Source: Martinezella rhizogenes | GTDB lineage: Bacteria; Pseudomonadota; Alphaproteobacteria; Rhizobiales; Rhizobiaceae | Assembly: GCF_000799715.1 (NCBI RefSeq) | Contig: NZ_JUHG01000014.1 | Coordinates: forward strand, 487,964-551,963 | Direction: 5' to 3' | DNA: 64,000 nt | Shown: positions 27,081 through 36,212 of the stretch, in pieces | Layout of the letters: each line of letters opens with the position of its first letter | Numbering within the stretch: position 1 is the stretch's first letter | Program-made: the position numbers and the translations under genes | The notes under the pieces: generated by a model | What the model was told of the DNA's origin: nothing | Seen by the model: only the letters and a program-made list of their open reading frames with translations | Database searches by the model: none

Positions 27081-27497
27081 ATGGACCCCTTATCTGCCGC
27101 ATTGAAGATTGCGGGCTCCGGCCTGGAGGCTCAATCGACCCGCCTGCGCGTCGTCTCCGAAAATATCGCCAATGCCCGTTCGACGGGCGATACGCCCGGT
27201 GCAGATCCCTACCGGCGCAAGACGGTGACCTTCGGCGCCGAACTCGATCGGGCCAACGGCGTGACCACGGTCGGGGTGAAGAAGATGGGCGAGGATACCG
27301 GCAAGTTCGTCGAGGAATACGATCCGGACAATCCGGCGGCGGACCCGAAGGGCTACGTCAAGATGCCCAACGTCAACATCCTTGTCGAAATGGCCGACAT
27401 GCGCGAGGCCAATCGTTCCTACGAGGCCAATCTGCAGACGGTCAGGCAGGCACGCGACCTCATCTCTTCCACCATCGATCTTTTGAAGAATTCATAA
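27081..27497 (+). CDS. flgC: Flagellar proximal rod protein FlgC
   Basis: FlgC (138 residues) is a proximal rod subunit. It shows the N-terminal SGLEAQSTRLRVVSENIANA motif (about 13-32) and the C-terminal FlgC signature YVKMPNVNILVEMADMREAN and RSYEANLQTV. Its TAA overlaps the fliE ATG by one base (TAATG), suggesting coupled translation. Confidence 0.96.
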   Translation: MDPLSAALKIAGSGLEAQSTRLRVVSENIANARSTGDTPGADPYRRKTVTFGAELDRANGVTTVGVKKMGEDTGKFVEEYDPDNPAADPKGYVKMPNVNILVEMADMREANRSYEANLQTVRQARDLISSTIDLLKNS

Positions 27498-27847
27498 TGA
27501 TTGACGCTATCAAGAATGTCTCCTCCCTCTCGGCCACCCGCGGTCTTGGCGGCATTGCCACGGATCTAAGTTCCACCGTATCCAACGCGATCGCGTCGAC
27601 GCCGGAAACGGCAATCGGAAGCGCCGCCGCCGGCAGCTTCGCCTCGGTCATGTCCGATGTGGCGAAGAATACGGTCAGCACGCTGAAGGAAGCCGAAAAC
27701 GCCTCCTTTGCCGGCATCAAGGGCACGATGAGCACCCGCGAAGTGGTCGATAAGGTCATGCAGGCGGATCAGACGCTGCAGACGGCGATCGCGCTGCGCG
27801 ACAAGATGGTCTCAGCCTTCCTCGATATTACGAAAATGCAGATCTAG
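27497..27847 (+). CDS. fliE: Rod adaptor protein FliE
   Basis: FliE (116 residues) joins the MS ring to the rod. The family-typical C-terminal half is present: STREVVDKVMQADQTLQTAI and RDKMVSAFLDITKMQI (about 77-116). The N-terminal half is Ser/Ala/Thr-rich and variable. It is translated by overlap with flgC. A 98-nt gap separates it from flgG. Confidence 0.93.
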   Translation: MIDAIKNVSSLSATRGLGGIATDLSSTVSNAIASTPETAIGSAAAGSFASVMSDVAKNTVSTLKEAENASFAGIKGTMSTREVVDKVMQADQTLQTAIALRDKMVSAFLDITKMQI

Positions 27848-27945
27848 GGCGGGTTGCTCCGCTCCAACTATGTGACTTGGCGTGTTCCTGTTCCAAAGCC
27901 GCTTGGCGGCTTCCGGGATCACGCTCCAGCTCGAAGGACGAAAAC

Positions 27946-28734
27946 ATGAGAGCGCTCGCAATTGCCGCGACGGGCATGGACGCCCAGCAGACCAATCTCG
28001 AAGTGATCGCGAACAATATCGCGAACATCAATACCACGGGCTACAAGCGGTCCCGCGCCGAGTTCTCGGACCTTCTGTACCAGACCGAGCGCGCCAAGGG
28101 CATCGCCAACCGGCCGAACCAGGCTGTGGTGCCGGAAGGCGCCAATATCGGCCTCGGTGTCCAGACGACGGCCGTGCGCAACATCCAGATCCAGGGTGAA
28201 CTGTCGCAGACGCAGAACGATCTCGACGTCGCACTCGTTGGCCGCGGCTGGTTCCAGATCCAGATGCCGGATGGCACGACCGCCTATACGCGCGCCGGCT
28301 CGTTCAACAAGAGCGATACCGGCCAGATCGTCACGGCGGACGGCAACGTACTCCAGCCGGGCATCACCATCCCGAACAATGCCAGCAACCTCGTCATCAA
28401 CGAGTCCGGCCAGGTTTCGGCAACGATCGGCACGGCGACCACGCCGACCGTTCTCGGCCAGTTGCAGATCGCCAATTTCGTCAACGAGGCGGGCCTGCAG
28501 CCGATGGGCAGCAACCTCTTTACCCAGACGCCGGCGTCCGGCGATCCAGTCGTCTCCGATCCGAACGAGAACGGCTTTGCCTACATGAAGCAGAACTACC
28601 TGGAATCGTCGAACGTCGATCCGGTCAAGGAAATCACCGACCTGATCAGCGCGCAGCGCGCCTACGAGATGAATTCCAAGGTCATCACCACCGCAGACGA
28701 CATGGCGCAGATCGTCAGCAAAAACCTGAAGTAA
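27946..28734 (+). CDS. flgG: Flagellar distal rod protein FlgG
   Basis: FlgG (262 residues, the usual length) forms the distal rod. It begins MRALAIAATGMDAQQTNLEV and has VIANNIANINTTGYKRSRAE (about 20-39), DLLYQTERAKG and the C-terminal LESSNVDPVKEITDLISAQR and AYEMNSKVI. The ATG at 27946 follows GAAGGACG and gives the family N-terminus; an upstream in-frame start at 27877 would add 23 unlikely residues. Confidence 0.97.
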   Translation: MRALAIAATGMDAQQTNLEVIANNIANINTTGYKRSRAEFSDLLYQTERAKGIANRPNQAVVPEGANIGLGVQTTAVRNIQIQGELSQTQNDLDVALVGRGWFQIQMPDGTTAYTRAGSFNKSDTGQIVTADGNVLQPGITIPNNASNLVINESGQVSATIGTATTPTVLGQLQIANFVNEAGLQPMGSNLFTQTPASGDPVVSDPNENGFAYMKQNYLESSNVDPVKEITDLISAQRAYEMNSKVITTADDMAQIVSKNLK

Positions 28735-28752
28735 CAGAGGGACGGGCCGAAC

Positions 28753-29253
28753 ATGAGGTTTCGCCGGATGAAAAGCTTAGCAATGGCCTGGTTCGCCGCA
28801 GCGGGGCTGTCCGTCATGTTCGCGCCGGTTTTCTCCGCCGGCGCAACGGGTGTCGATGGAACGAGCATGGGCACCGCGGTAGTGCCGACCGAGGTAATCT
28901 ATCCCGGCGATATCATCGGCAGCGGCCAGCTTGAAGAGGTCGAGGTCACCAATCCGAACCTGACCGGCGACTACGCCAGGGCGATCCGGGACGTGACGGG
29001 CAGGGTCTCCAAGCGCACGCTTCTGCCCGGCCGCACCATCTCGATTTCCGCCTTGCGCCAGCCCTTTGCGGTGATACGCGGTTCGAACGCACGACTGGTG
29101 ATGAGCATGGGCAGCATGACGATCACCGCGGCCGGGACGCCCCTGGACGACGGCGCGGTCGGCGACAGCGTGCGCGCCCGTAATCTGGATTCCGGCATCA
29201 TCGTCAACGGCACTGTCCTCGAAAACGGCACGATCCGCGTGGTCTCGAAATGA
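28753..29253 (+). CDS. flgA: P-ring assembly chaperone FlgA
   Basis: FlgA (166 residues) has a signal peptide (about 1-29: hydrophobic MAWFAAAGLSVMFAPVFSAG). The periplasmic SAF-type domain contains YPGDIIGSGQLEEVEV, LLPGRTISISALRQP and the C-terminal VRARNLDSGIIVNGTVLENG, as in FlgA. It helps FlgI polymerise around the rod in the periplasm. It overlaps flgI by ATGA. An in-frame Met at residue 6 is an alternative start. Confidence 0.93.
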   Translation: MRFRRMKSLAMAWFAAAGLSVMFAPVFSAGATGVDGTSMGTAVVPTEVIYPGDIIGSGQLEEVEVTNPNLTGDYARAIRDVTGRVSKRTLLPGRTISISALRQPFAVIRGSNARLVMSMGSMTITAAGTPLDDGAVGDSVRARNLDSGIIVNGTVLENGTIRVVSK

Positions 29254-30368
29254 GAAGTCTTCGTTATTTTCTCGCGGTCCTGATGGCATTGCCTAGCCTG
29301 ATCGTCTCCGATCCGGCCCTGGCGATGCAATCGCGCATCAAGGATATCGCCTCGCTGCAGGCTGGCCGCGACAACCAGCTGATTGGCTACGGCCTGATCG
29401 TCGGTCTGCAAGGGTCTGGCGACGGCTTGCGGTCCTCGCCATTCACCGAACAGTCCATGCGCGCGATGCTGCAGAATCTCGGCATTTCGACACAGGGCGG
29501 CCAGTCGGCGGCCAAGAATACCGCCGCCGTGATGGTGACGGCCAACCTGCCGCCCTTCGCCAGTCCCGGCAGCCGCATCGACGTCACGGTCAGTTCGCTG
29601 GGCGACGCCACCTCGCTTCGCGGCGGCACGCTGATCATGACCTCGCTTAGCGGCGCCGACGGGCAGATTTATGCTGTGGCGCAGGGCTCGGTCATCGTCT
29701 CGGGCTTCCAGGCGCAAGGGGCGGCCGCCAGTGTCACCGAGGGCACCACCACCGCCGGCCGCGTGCCCGGCGGCGCCATCATCGAACGCGAGCTGCCATC
29801 GCGTTTCAAGGACTCGGTCAACCTTGTCCTGCAGCTGCGCAATCCGGACTTCTCCACCTCGGTCCGCATTGCCGATACCGTCAATGCCTGGGCGACCTCG
29901 CGCTTCGGTGCGCCGATCGCCGAGGCGAAGGATTCGCAGGAGGTCGCGCTCAGCAAGCCGAAGATGGCGGACCTGACGCGGCTGATGGCGGATATCGAAA
30001 ATCTCGACGTCCAGACCGATACGCCGGCCAAGGTCGTCATCAATGAGCGCACCGGAACGATCGTCATCGGCGCCGATGTCCGTGTCTCGCCGGTCGCCGT
30101 CAGCTACGGCACCCTGACGGTCCAGGTCAGCGAAAATCCGCAGGTGATCCAGCCGGAGCCGTTCTCCGACGGCCAGACGGCCATCCAGGACCAGACGGAC
30201 ATCACCGCGACCAAGAGCGGCGGCGGCGTTGCCCTGCTTCAGGGACCTGACCTGAAGACGCTGGTTTCGGGGCTGAACAATATCGGCGTCAAGCCGGACG
30301 GCATCATCGCCATCCTGCAAGGCATCAAATCGGCCGGCGCCCTGCAAGCGGAGCTCGTGCTGCAATGA
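29250..30368 (+). CDS. flgI: Flagellar P-ring protein FlgI
   Basis: FlgI (372 residues) forms the periplasmic P ring. A signal peptide (about 1-25) is followed by SRIKDIASLQAGRDNQLIGY and GLIVGLQGSGDG, a hallmark of FlgI. The later TGTIVIGADVRVSPVAVSYG and the C-terminal VSGLNNIGVKPDGIIAILQG are also conserved. It overlaps flgA upstream and motE downstream by 4 nt each. Confidence 0.97.
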   Translation: MRSLRYFLAVLMALPSLIVSDPALAMQSRIKDIASLQAGRDNQLIGYGLIVGLQGSGDGLRSSPFTEQSMRAMLQNLGISTQGGQSAAKNTAAVMVTANLPPFASPGSRIDVTVSSLGDATSLRGGTLIMTSLSGADGQIYAVAQGSVIVSGFQAQGAAASVTEGTTTAGRVPGGAIIERELPSRFKDSVNLVLQLRNPDFSTSVRIADTVNAWATSRFGAPIAEAKDSQEVALSKPKMADLTRLMADIENLDVQTDTPAKVVINERTGTIVIGADVRVSPVAVSYGTLTVQVSENPQVIQPEPFSDGQTAIQDQTDITATKSGGGVALLQGPDLKTLVSGLNNIGVKPDGIIAILQGIKSAGALQAELVLQ

Positions 30369-30904
30369 CATCGATCACTATCGCCCGAAATGTGCTGACC
30401 TCTTTCTCCGCGGCCGTGGCCGCCCTGCTTTTGTCTGTCTGCGCCGTGGCCGCGCAGGAAGCGCCGAAGCCGGTCGTCGATCCGGCCTCCAGCCAGGACG
30501 AGATCCGGCAGTTCTGCACCAATATCGCCGATCCGGCCCGCGACCAGCGCTATCTGCTGCAGAAGCAGGAGCTTGAAAAGCTGCAGGCCGACGTCGACCA
30601 GCGCATCGCCACCATGGACAAGCGCAAGGCTGAGTATGAAGACTGGCTGAAGCGTCGCGACGACTTCCTGAAGACCGCCGATACCGGTCTGGTCGACGTC
30701 TACAAGAACATGAAGCCCGATGCGGCGGCGGCGAGCCTTGACGGGGTCAAGGTCACCATCGCGGCGGCGATCATCATGAAACTCTCGCCGCGCCAGGCGA
30801 GCCTCGTTTTGGCGGAGATGGATGTGCAGAAGGCGGCAGCCGTCACCAACATCATGGCCAGCGCGTCCGATCCGAATACATCGAAGTCGAAGGACCCTTC
30901 ATGA
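30365..30904 (+). CDS. motE: MotE, periplasmic chaperone of MotC
   Basis: This 179-residue protein has a signal peptide (about 1-34, ending AVAAQEA), a coiled coil (about 65-105: QKQELEKLQADVDQRIATMD) and a C-terminal MgtE-N-like helical part (AAIIMKLSPRQASLVLAEMD). In S. meliloti MotE occupies exactly this place between flgI and flgH and stabilises the periplasmic motor protein MotC, encoded here at 44843. It overlaps both neighbours by ATGA. Confidence 0.9.
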   Translation: MTSITIARNVLTSFSAAVAALLLSVCAVAAQEAPKPVVDPASSQDEIRQFCTNIADPARDQRYLLQKQELEKLQADVDQRIATMDKRKAEYEDWLKRRDDFLKTADTGLVDVYKNMKPDAAAASLDGVKVTIAAAIIMKLSPRQASLVLAEMDVQKAAAVTNIMASASDPNTSKSKDPS

Positions 30905-31617
30905 ACATGCGTCTTACGGCCACTTGCGCGATCGTCGCCTTCCTTGCTGGCTGCCAGTCGCCGCAGGCTCTCAAGGAAATCGGCAGGGCGCCCGCCATGA
31001 GCCCCATCGGCAGCGGCCTGCAATATGCGCAGACGCCGCAGATGTCGCAATATCCGAAGCGTCCGCACCAGGTCGCGCAGGGCTATTCGCTCTGGAACGA
31101 TTCGCAGGCAGCGCTGTTCAAGGACGCGCGCGCGCTGAACGTCGGTGACATCTTGACCGTCACGATCCAGATCAACGACAAGGCGGACTGGGATAACGAG
31201 ACCAATCGTAGCCGCACGAACAAGAGCGACATGAATTGGGATATCTCGGCCAAGATTTTTGGCTGGAAGCCCGCCACCAACGCCGATGCAACCTCGGGCT
31301 CGGACACGAGCACCGACGGCAAGGGCAAGATGAAGCGTTCCGAGCAGCTCAACCTGCTGGTGGCTGGTGTCGTGACCGGTATTCTCGAGAACGGCAACCT
31401 GATGATCAGCGGCTCCCAGGAAGTCCGTGTGAACCAGGAAATCCGTATCCTCAACGTCGCCGGCATCGTACGGCCACAGGACGTCACCGCGGAAAACACG
31501 ATTTCCTACGACAAGATCGCCGAGGCGCGCATTTCCTACGGTGGCCGTGGCCGCCTGATGGAAGTTCAGCAGCCGCCGGTCGGTCAACAGGCGGTCGATC
31601 TGCTGTCGCCGCTCTGA
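30901..31617 (+). CDS. flgH: Flagellar L-ring lipoprotein FlgH
   Basis: FlgH (238 residues) forms the outer-membrane L ring. A lipoprotein signal with lipobox LAGC is seen (Cys at residue 18). SLWNDSQAALFKDARALNVG and DILTVTIQINDKADWDNET (about 63-102) and the C-terminal VRPQDVTAENTISYDKIAEA are family signatures. It overlaps motE by 4 nt; fliL follows after 45 nt. Confidence 0.97.
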   Translation: MNMRLTATCAIVAFLAGCQSPQALKEIGRAPAMSPIGSGLQYAQTPQMSQYPKRPHQVAQGYSLWNDSQAALFKDARALNVGDILTVTIQINDKADWDNETNRSRTNKSDMNWDISAKIFGWKPATNADATSGSDTSTDGKGKMKRSEQLNLLVAGVVTGILENGNLMISGSQEVRVNQEIRILNVAGIVRPQDVTAENTISYDKIAEARISYGGRGRLMEVQQPPVGQQAVDLLSPL

Positions 31618-31662
31618 CGGTCGCACAGCACACGGCATTTTTGAAACGGGCGGGTAACAGAC

Positions 31663-32157
31663 ATGGCAGAAGCCGCAGACGCATCGGCAAACAGCAAGGG
31701 ATCGCCGCTGGTCATGACGATCGTCGGACTGCTCGCCCTGACCGTCCTTGGCGGCGGCGGCGGTTGGTTTCTCGGCACCGTGGTCGCGCCGAAGATCAAG
31801 GCGGCGGCATCAGCCGTGCAGGCTTCCGCGTCGGCGACCGATGGTGAGAAGCAGGCGATAGGGCCGATCGAAACGAGCAATATCATCCAGCTTGATCCGA
31901 TCATCACCAATCTCGGCTATCCCTCGCAGAACTGGATCAGGCTGGAAATCGCGCTGGTCTTCAAAGGCCAGCCGGACGCGCAACTGGCCCAGGCTATCCA
32001 CGAAGATATCCTGACCTATGTCCGCACTGTGTCGCTGCAGCAGATCGAAGGCCCGCGCGGCCTACAATATCTTCGGGATGACCTACAGGAACGTGTTGAC
32101 CTGCGCTCTGAAGGACGCGTATCGAAAGTCATGTTCAGGACTTTCGTGATCGAATGA
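31663..32157 (+). CDS. fliL: Flagellar basal-body protein FliL
   Basis: FliL (164 residues) has a short cytoplasmic N-terminus, one membrane span (about 16-38: VMTIVGLLALTVLGGGGGWF) and a periplasmic domain. The domain contains IQLDPIITNLGYPSQNWIRL and ends with the conserved RVSKVMFRTFVIE. It associates with the stator and MS ring. It overlaps fliP by ATGA. Confidence 0.95.
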   Translation: MAEAADASANSKGSPLVMTIVGLLALTVLGGGGGWFLGTVVAPKIKAAASAVQASASATDGEKQAIGPIETSNIIQLDPIITNLGYPSQNWIRLEIALVFKGQPDAQLAQAIHEDILTYVRTVSLQQIEGPRGLQYLRDDLQERVDLRSEGRVSKVMFRTFVIE

Positions 32158-32912
32158 TTCGATTATTACTTGTTTCAGCTACTTTAGTATTTGCTATATT
32201 GTCGCCTGAACTGGCGATGGCGCAGCAATTGTCGCAACAAATTCCGACGGATCTCCTGAACGCTCCGGTGAATGGATCGGTTGCGGCCTGGATCATTCGC
32301 ACCTTCGGGCTGCTGACGATCCTGTCGATCGCGCCCGGTATCCTCATCATGGTGACGAGCTTTCCGCGCTTCATCATCGCGTTTTCGATCCTGCGGTCGG
32401 GCATGGGCCTTGCGACCACGCCGTCGAACATGATCCTGCTCAGCCTGGCGCTGTTCATGACCTTCTACGTCATGTCGCCGACCTTCGATCAGGCCTGGAA
32501 GGATGGCGCGCAGCCGTTGCTTGCCAATCAGATTTCGGAGGCGGATGCCGTTATGCGCATCGCCGAGCCTTTCCGTACCTTCATGGCGAACAATACGCGC
32601 GACAAGGACATCAAGCTCTTCGTCGACCTGGCGCAGGAGCGCGGGCAGACGGTGGTGATCGACAACAAGATCGACTACCGCGTCCTGATCCCCGCCTTCA
32701 TGATCTCCGAGATTCGTCGTGGCTTTGAAATCGGCTTCCTGGTCGTGCTGCCATTTCTGGTCATCGACCTGATCGTTTCGACCATCGTCATGGCCATGGG
32801 CATGATGATGTTGCCGCCGACATCGATCTCGCTGCCCTTCAAGATCCTGTTCTTCGTGCTGATCGATGGCTGGAATCTGCTGGTCGGCAGTCTCGTGCGC
32901 TCTTTCCATTGA
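32154..32912 (+). CDS. fliP: Flagellar export gate protein FliP
   Basis: FliP (252 residues) is a core part of the export gate. It has a cleavable signal peptide (about 1-23), then membrane spans with SIAPGILIMVTSFPRFIIAF, SILRSGMGLATTPSNMIL (about 60-98) and the C-terminal FEIGFLVVLPFLVIDLIVST and MGMMMLPP. The start overlaps the fliL stop. It is the last gene of the flgF operon. The 5' end of the gene is unusually AT-rich (first about 60 nt). Confidence 0.97.
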   Translation: MIRLLLVSATLVFAILSPELAMAQQLSQQIPTDLLNAPVNGSVAAWIIRTFGLLTILSIAPGILIMVTSFPRFIIAFSILRSGMGLATTPSNMILLSLALFMTFYVMSPTFDQAWKDGAQPLLANQISEADAVMRIAEPFRTFMANNTRDKDIKLFVDLAQERGQTVVIDNKIDYRVLIPAFMISEIRRGFEIGFLVVLPFLVIDLIVSTIVMAMGMMMLPPTSISLPFKILFFVLIDGWNLLVGSLVRSFH

Positions 32913-32948
32913 TAGCTTAAGCCGGCGGACAAAAGCGGGCATGAGTGA

Positions 32949-32972
32949 GTCATCGGGGCAATGCCCGATGAC
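32949..32972. terminator. Hairpin between convergent fliP and the TPR glycosyltransferase gene
   Basis: A perfect 9-bp stem GTCATCGGG (32949-32957) / CCCGATGAC (32964-32972) with a 6-nt loop lies between two convergent genes. It could terminate both transcripts, but neither side has a strong T-tract. Confidence 0.5.
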
Positions 32973-32981
32973 CTGACGTTC

Positions 32982-34919
32982 CTATTCGGCGGCGATCGCC
33001 GCCGCATTCCCGTCCTCGACCAGGAATGGTTCGATACGAGCCGGCAGCGCCGGCACATCCATGTGATCCGGAGCGAGGCCCTGCCTGGCGCGCTCGACCA
33101 TCATCCCGTAAGCCGTCTCCAGGTGGCTGGTGAAGCGTTCGGCGTCGAAGAGCGGCATGATATAGCGATTGGCGGCCAGCACGTCCTTGAGCCTGGCTGC
33201 GCGCTCCGGCTGCCCAGCCAGCTCCACCGCCATGTCCTCATAGGCCTTGACATCGGCGGCGACCAGTTCCGGCACGCCGATGGCGTTGAGCAGGCTTTCG
33301 CTGACGCGCGAGGCAAAGTTCGTACCCTTCATCGTCAGCACCGGCAGGCCGCCCCAGAGCTGCTCAGAGGTCGTCGTATGGCCGTTGACCGGGAAGGTAT
33401 CGAGACCGAGATCGGCAAGCTGCTGGCGATCGATGTGGTCCTCGTAGCGAATACGGGTCGTGAAGACGACGCGCTTGCGGTTGACACCGCGTGCCTCGAG
33501 CCGCGCCCACAGATTGGCTTCGGCGCGCGGGCCGTTGCACAGCAGCCAGAGCACGCTGTTCTTCGTGCGTTTCAGGATATCGCACCAGACGTCGACCATC
33601 TGCGAGGTGATCTTGCGGTTGCCGTTGAACGAGGCGAAGACGAAGGCATTTTCCGGCAGCCCGTGTTGCGCGCGGGTCGTCGGCCGTGGCTTCGGACGAT
33701 AGATCGGGTCGTTCGCCTGATAGCTTTCGGGCAGGCGGCAGAGCTTCTCGTGGAAATGCGGCTTGGAGTGATCCGGCAGCACGTAGGGATCGCCGATGAT
33801 ATAGTCGAGATCGATATTGACGGTGGAACCGGGAAAGCCGAGCCATGCCGTCTGGATCGGTGCGGCCATATGGTTGAGGATGCGCGCGCGGCTATCCTTG
33901 GTGTGTCCCTTGAGGTCGACGAGAATATCGATGCCACGGGCGCGGATGACCTCGGCCGCCGCCTGATCGGAGAGGCTGCGGATATCGACCATGGTCCCCC
34001 ATTTCGAATAATCGAACTCCTCCTCACGCTGCGACGCCAATGACGAATGATCGAAAAGAGTGATCTCGAACCGGTTCCTGTCGTGCAGCTCCAGTATCCG
34101 TTGGAGGAGCTTCATGGTCGCGTGACCCGGCCAGAAGTCCGCCGAGAGATAGCCGATCCGGATCTTGTCGGCCCATGCATGCGGCGCCTTGCGACGGGCC
34201 TCGGCATGTCCGGCGGGCAGCGGCACCGTGTCGTGGATGGCGAATTTGTTGATCGCTTCATCGCCGCACCAGTGGAGATGGAAGAAGGGGTTATCCGGGG
34301 TGACGTAGTCAAGATTGCCCGCGGCGAGTGCCGTCTTGATCGGCGCCATATGTTTGTCGACGATGGCGAGATCGGACACCTCGCGTGCGAAGATCAGGTA
34401 AAGCGTGCGGAAGACGATATTGTCGGGATGGTTCTTGAACAGCGTGGCAACGATGTGCCGGTTGCCTTCGTCGTAGAGGTTGTCCGTCAGCAGTTTCGCG
34501 GCCAACAGCCTGTGCCTGAGCTCCGGTCCGTCGACCAGTACGGTTTTGAAGCCGGTCAACAGCTCCTTCTGCTGGCGGCCCAGGAAAATGCGGACGAGGG
34601 CATAGGCCAGCTCCGGGTCCTTGAAAGCCAGCGGCAGGATCAGGCTGCCGATCGATAGCGCCTGGTCCTCGTTGCCGCAATCGGCGTGGAGCAACAGGGC
34701 TTCGCGCAGATAGTCCTCGCGATAGGGCTTTTGTCTGCCCGCAAGTTCGTAAGCCTTCGCGGCGTCCGATTTGAAGCCGAGTTTCAGCAGCGTCTTTGCC
34801 AGCAGCGCGTAGGTCTTGGGGGATGTATCGCTATTGAGCAGTTCGTTCAATGTTTCGAGCGCGCGCGTATACTGCCCCTTCTGGTAGAGATTGGAGGCTG
34901 TCACAAAGGTGTTTTTCAT
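32982..34919 (-). CDS. TPR protein with O-GlcNAc-transferase-like (GT41) domain; candidate flagellin glycosyltransferase
   Basis: This 645-residue soluble protein has TPR-like helices at the N-terminus (about 1-75: NLYQKGQYTRALETLNELL). Its GT41-type catalytic region resembles the O-GlcNAc transferase C-domain: IRIGYLSADFWPGHATMKLL, ILVDLKGHTKDSRARIL, and NGHTTTSEQLWGGLPVLTMK before GTNFASRVSESLLNAIG. Such enzymes transfer a sugar from UDP-sugar to Ser/Thr of proteins. The gene is divergent from the first flagellin, so flagellin is the obvious candidate substrate (inference). The ATG at 34919 gives a TPR start; an in-frame ATG at 35003 would add 28 residues and has no ribosome binding site. 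Confidence 0.85.
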   Translation of the reverse strand: MKNTFVTASNLYQKGQYTRALETLNELLNSDTSPKTYALLAKTLLKLGFKSDAAKAYELAGRQKPYREDYLREALLLHADCGNEDQALSIGSLILPLAFKDPELAYALVRIFLGRQQKELLTGFKTVLVDGPELRHRLLAAKLLTDNLYDEGNRHIVATLFKNHPDNIVFRTLYLIFAREVSDLAIVDKHMAPIKTALAAGNLDYVTPDNPFFHLHWCGDEAINKFAIHDTVPLPAGHAEARRKAPHAWADKIRIGYLSADFWPGHATMKLLQRILELHDRNRFEITLFDHSSLASQREEEFDYSKWGTMVDIRSLSDQAAAEVIRARGIDILVDLKGHTKDSRARILNHMAAPIQTAWLGFPGSTVNIDLDYIIGDPYVLPDHSKPHFHEKLCRLPESYQANDPIYRPKPRPTTRAQHGLPENAFVFASFNGNRKITSQMVDVWCDILKRTKNSVLWLLCNGPRAEANLWARLEARGVNRKRVVFTTRIRYEDHIDRQQLADLGLDTFPVNGHTTTSEQLWGGLPVLTMKGTNFASRVSESLLNAIGVPELVAADVKAYEDMAVELAGQPERAARLKDVLAANRYIMPLFDAERFTSHLETAYGMMVERARQGLAPDHMDVPALPARIEPFLVEDGNAAAIAAE

Positions 34920-35257
34920 AGTCACGAGCGAGAACTCCGAGCGAAACGTTGAACAGGCGCCGGCTGGAGGCCGAGGACCGTCATCATGGATTCGCCGGAT
35001 CATCGCGCGCGTAGCTTGCCTGAAACCGAAGCGGCGGTTGAACCGCGCGTTTACGCGCTGTTAGCTACGTTGAGGACATCCATCGCCGCTCCCCCCGGAT
35101 TTAAGGAATTCGCAAGCAATGGATGCGAGCTTACTCGTGACATGACGGGTTTGGCCCCCTAGGAAATGGGGCCGAGGAGCATGAAGCCGCTCCGTCATCG
35201 CCGGTATTTGAAGTCCGGTATGTCCTCCTTTTGTATTCAGTTTTCGGGGACACACTC
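34920..35257. promoter_or_regulatory. Divergent region glycosyltransferase / flaA with flaA leader
   Basis: This 338-nt gap has no gene. It should contain promoters for both directions. Its right end is the flaA leader, including a GC-rich hairpin GGCCCC (35153-35158) / GGGGCC (35168-35173) and the conserved leader element described separately. I cannot place the transcription start. Confidence 0.6.
35179..35252 (+). promoter_or_regulatory. Flagellin leader element with SD-sequestering hairpin, flaA
   Basis: The leader contains GCATGA (35179-35184), then CCGG-10 nt-CCGG (35201-35218). A 7-bp stem TGTCCTC (35221-35227) / GGGGACA (35246-35252) with one G-U pair follows. The right arm contains the GGGGA ribosome binding site 7 nt before the ATG, so the folded form should hide it. 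The same architecture precedes flaB and the third flagellin. Confidence 0.7.
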
Positions 35258-36163
35258 ATGACCAGCATTAACACAAACAATTCCGCTATGGCTGCCCTGC
35301 AGACACTGCGTAGCATCAACAGCAATCTGGAGAATACGCAGAACGCCGTTTCGTCCGGCCTGCGCATCTCCAAGGCTTCCGACAACGCCGCCTATTGGTC
35401 GATTTCTACCTCCATGAAGTCCGACGACAGTGCCCTTGGCGCTGTTTCGGATGCTCTCGGCCTTGGTGCCGCAAAGGTTGACACGGCATCCACCGCTGTC
35501 ACCAGCGCCATCGACGTCGTCGGCCAGATCAAGGACAAGCTTGTCACCGCCATGGAAGGCTCGGTCGACAAGGACGCGGTCCAGGAAGAAATCGGCCAGC
35601 TTCAGGCACAGCTGCAGAGCGTTGCGCAGTCCGCTTCGTTCAACGGCGAAAACTGGGTCATGGCTGCCGGCGGCGACTCCGCTTCGGTCGTTTCCTCGTT
35701 CATCCGTGGCACCAACGGCACCGTCTCGGTCAGCACGACCTCCTACGCGTTCGACTCCGGCGCAACCGGCAACGTTCTGTTCGGTTCGAACTCCGGCACG
35801 ATCGATACTGCTTCCGGTATTCTCGGCACCAAGACCGGCTCTTACTCGGTGTTCAGCCTGGATATCTCCAGCATGACCTCGGGCCAGATCTCCAGCGCCC
35901 TGAACATGGTTCAGACTGCTCTGAACTCGTTGACCAGCATGGGTTCGAAGCTCGGCTCGATCTCCAGCCGTATCGACCTGCAGACAAGCTTTGCTTCCTC
36001 GCTCTCCGACTCGATCCAGTCGGGCGTTGGCAAGCTGGTCGATGCCGACATGGAAGAAGAGTCCAGCAAGCTCTCCGCTCTGCAGACGCAGCAGCAGCTG
36101 GCTATCCAGTCGCTCTCGATCGCCAACTCTTCGACCCAGTCGATCCTGTCGCTCTTCCGTTAA
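35258..36163 (+). CDS. flaA: Flagellin, first copy
   Basis: A 301-residue flagellin. The conserved N-terminal D0/D1 region includes ALQTLRSINSNLENTQNAVS and SGLRISKASDNAAYWSISTS. The central domain is small and Ser/Thr/Gly-rich (about 145-215), offering possible O-glycosylation sites. The C-terminal D0 ends QSLSIANSSTQSILSLFR. The ATG at 35258 has GGGGA upstream. There is no signal peptide, as expected for flagellar export. The letter A follows the S. meliloti order and is by position. Residues encoded by 35581-35784 are almost identical to the second copy. Confidence 0.95.
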   Translation: MTSINTNNSAMAALQTLRSINSNLENTQNAVSSGLRISKASDNAAYWSISTSMKSDDSALGAVSDALGLGAAKVDTASTAVTSAIDVVGQIKDKLVTAMEGSVDKDAVQEEIGQLQAQLQSVAQSASFNGENWVMAAGGDSASVVSSFIRGTNGTVSVSTTSYAFDSGATGNVLFGSNSGTIDTASGILGTKTGSYSVFSLDISSMTSGQISSALNMVQTALNSLTSMGSKLGSISSRIDLQTSFASSLSDSIQSGVGKLVDADMEEESSKLSALQTQQQLAIQSLSIANSSTQSILSLFR

Positions 36164-36212
36164 GAAGTAGGATTGGCGTTCCACGCCAGCCGAAATTCCT
36201 GAACAATAAGTT

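Noticed and set aside
35153..35173. GC-rich hairpin upstream of flaA considered as a terminator
   Set aside because: No gene ends upstream on the plus strand and no T-tract follows; it more likely belongs to the promoter or leader.
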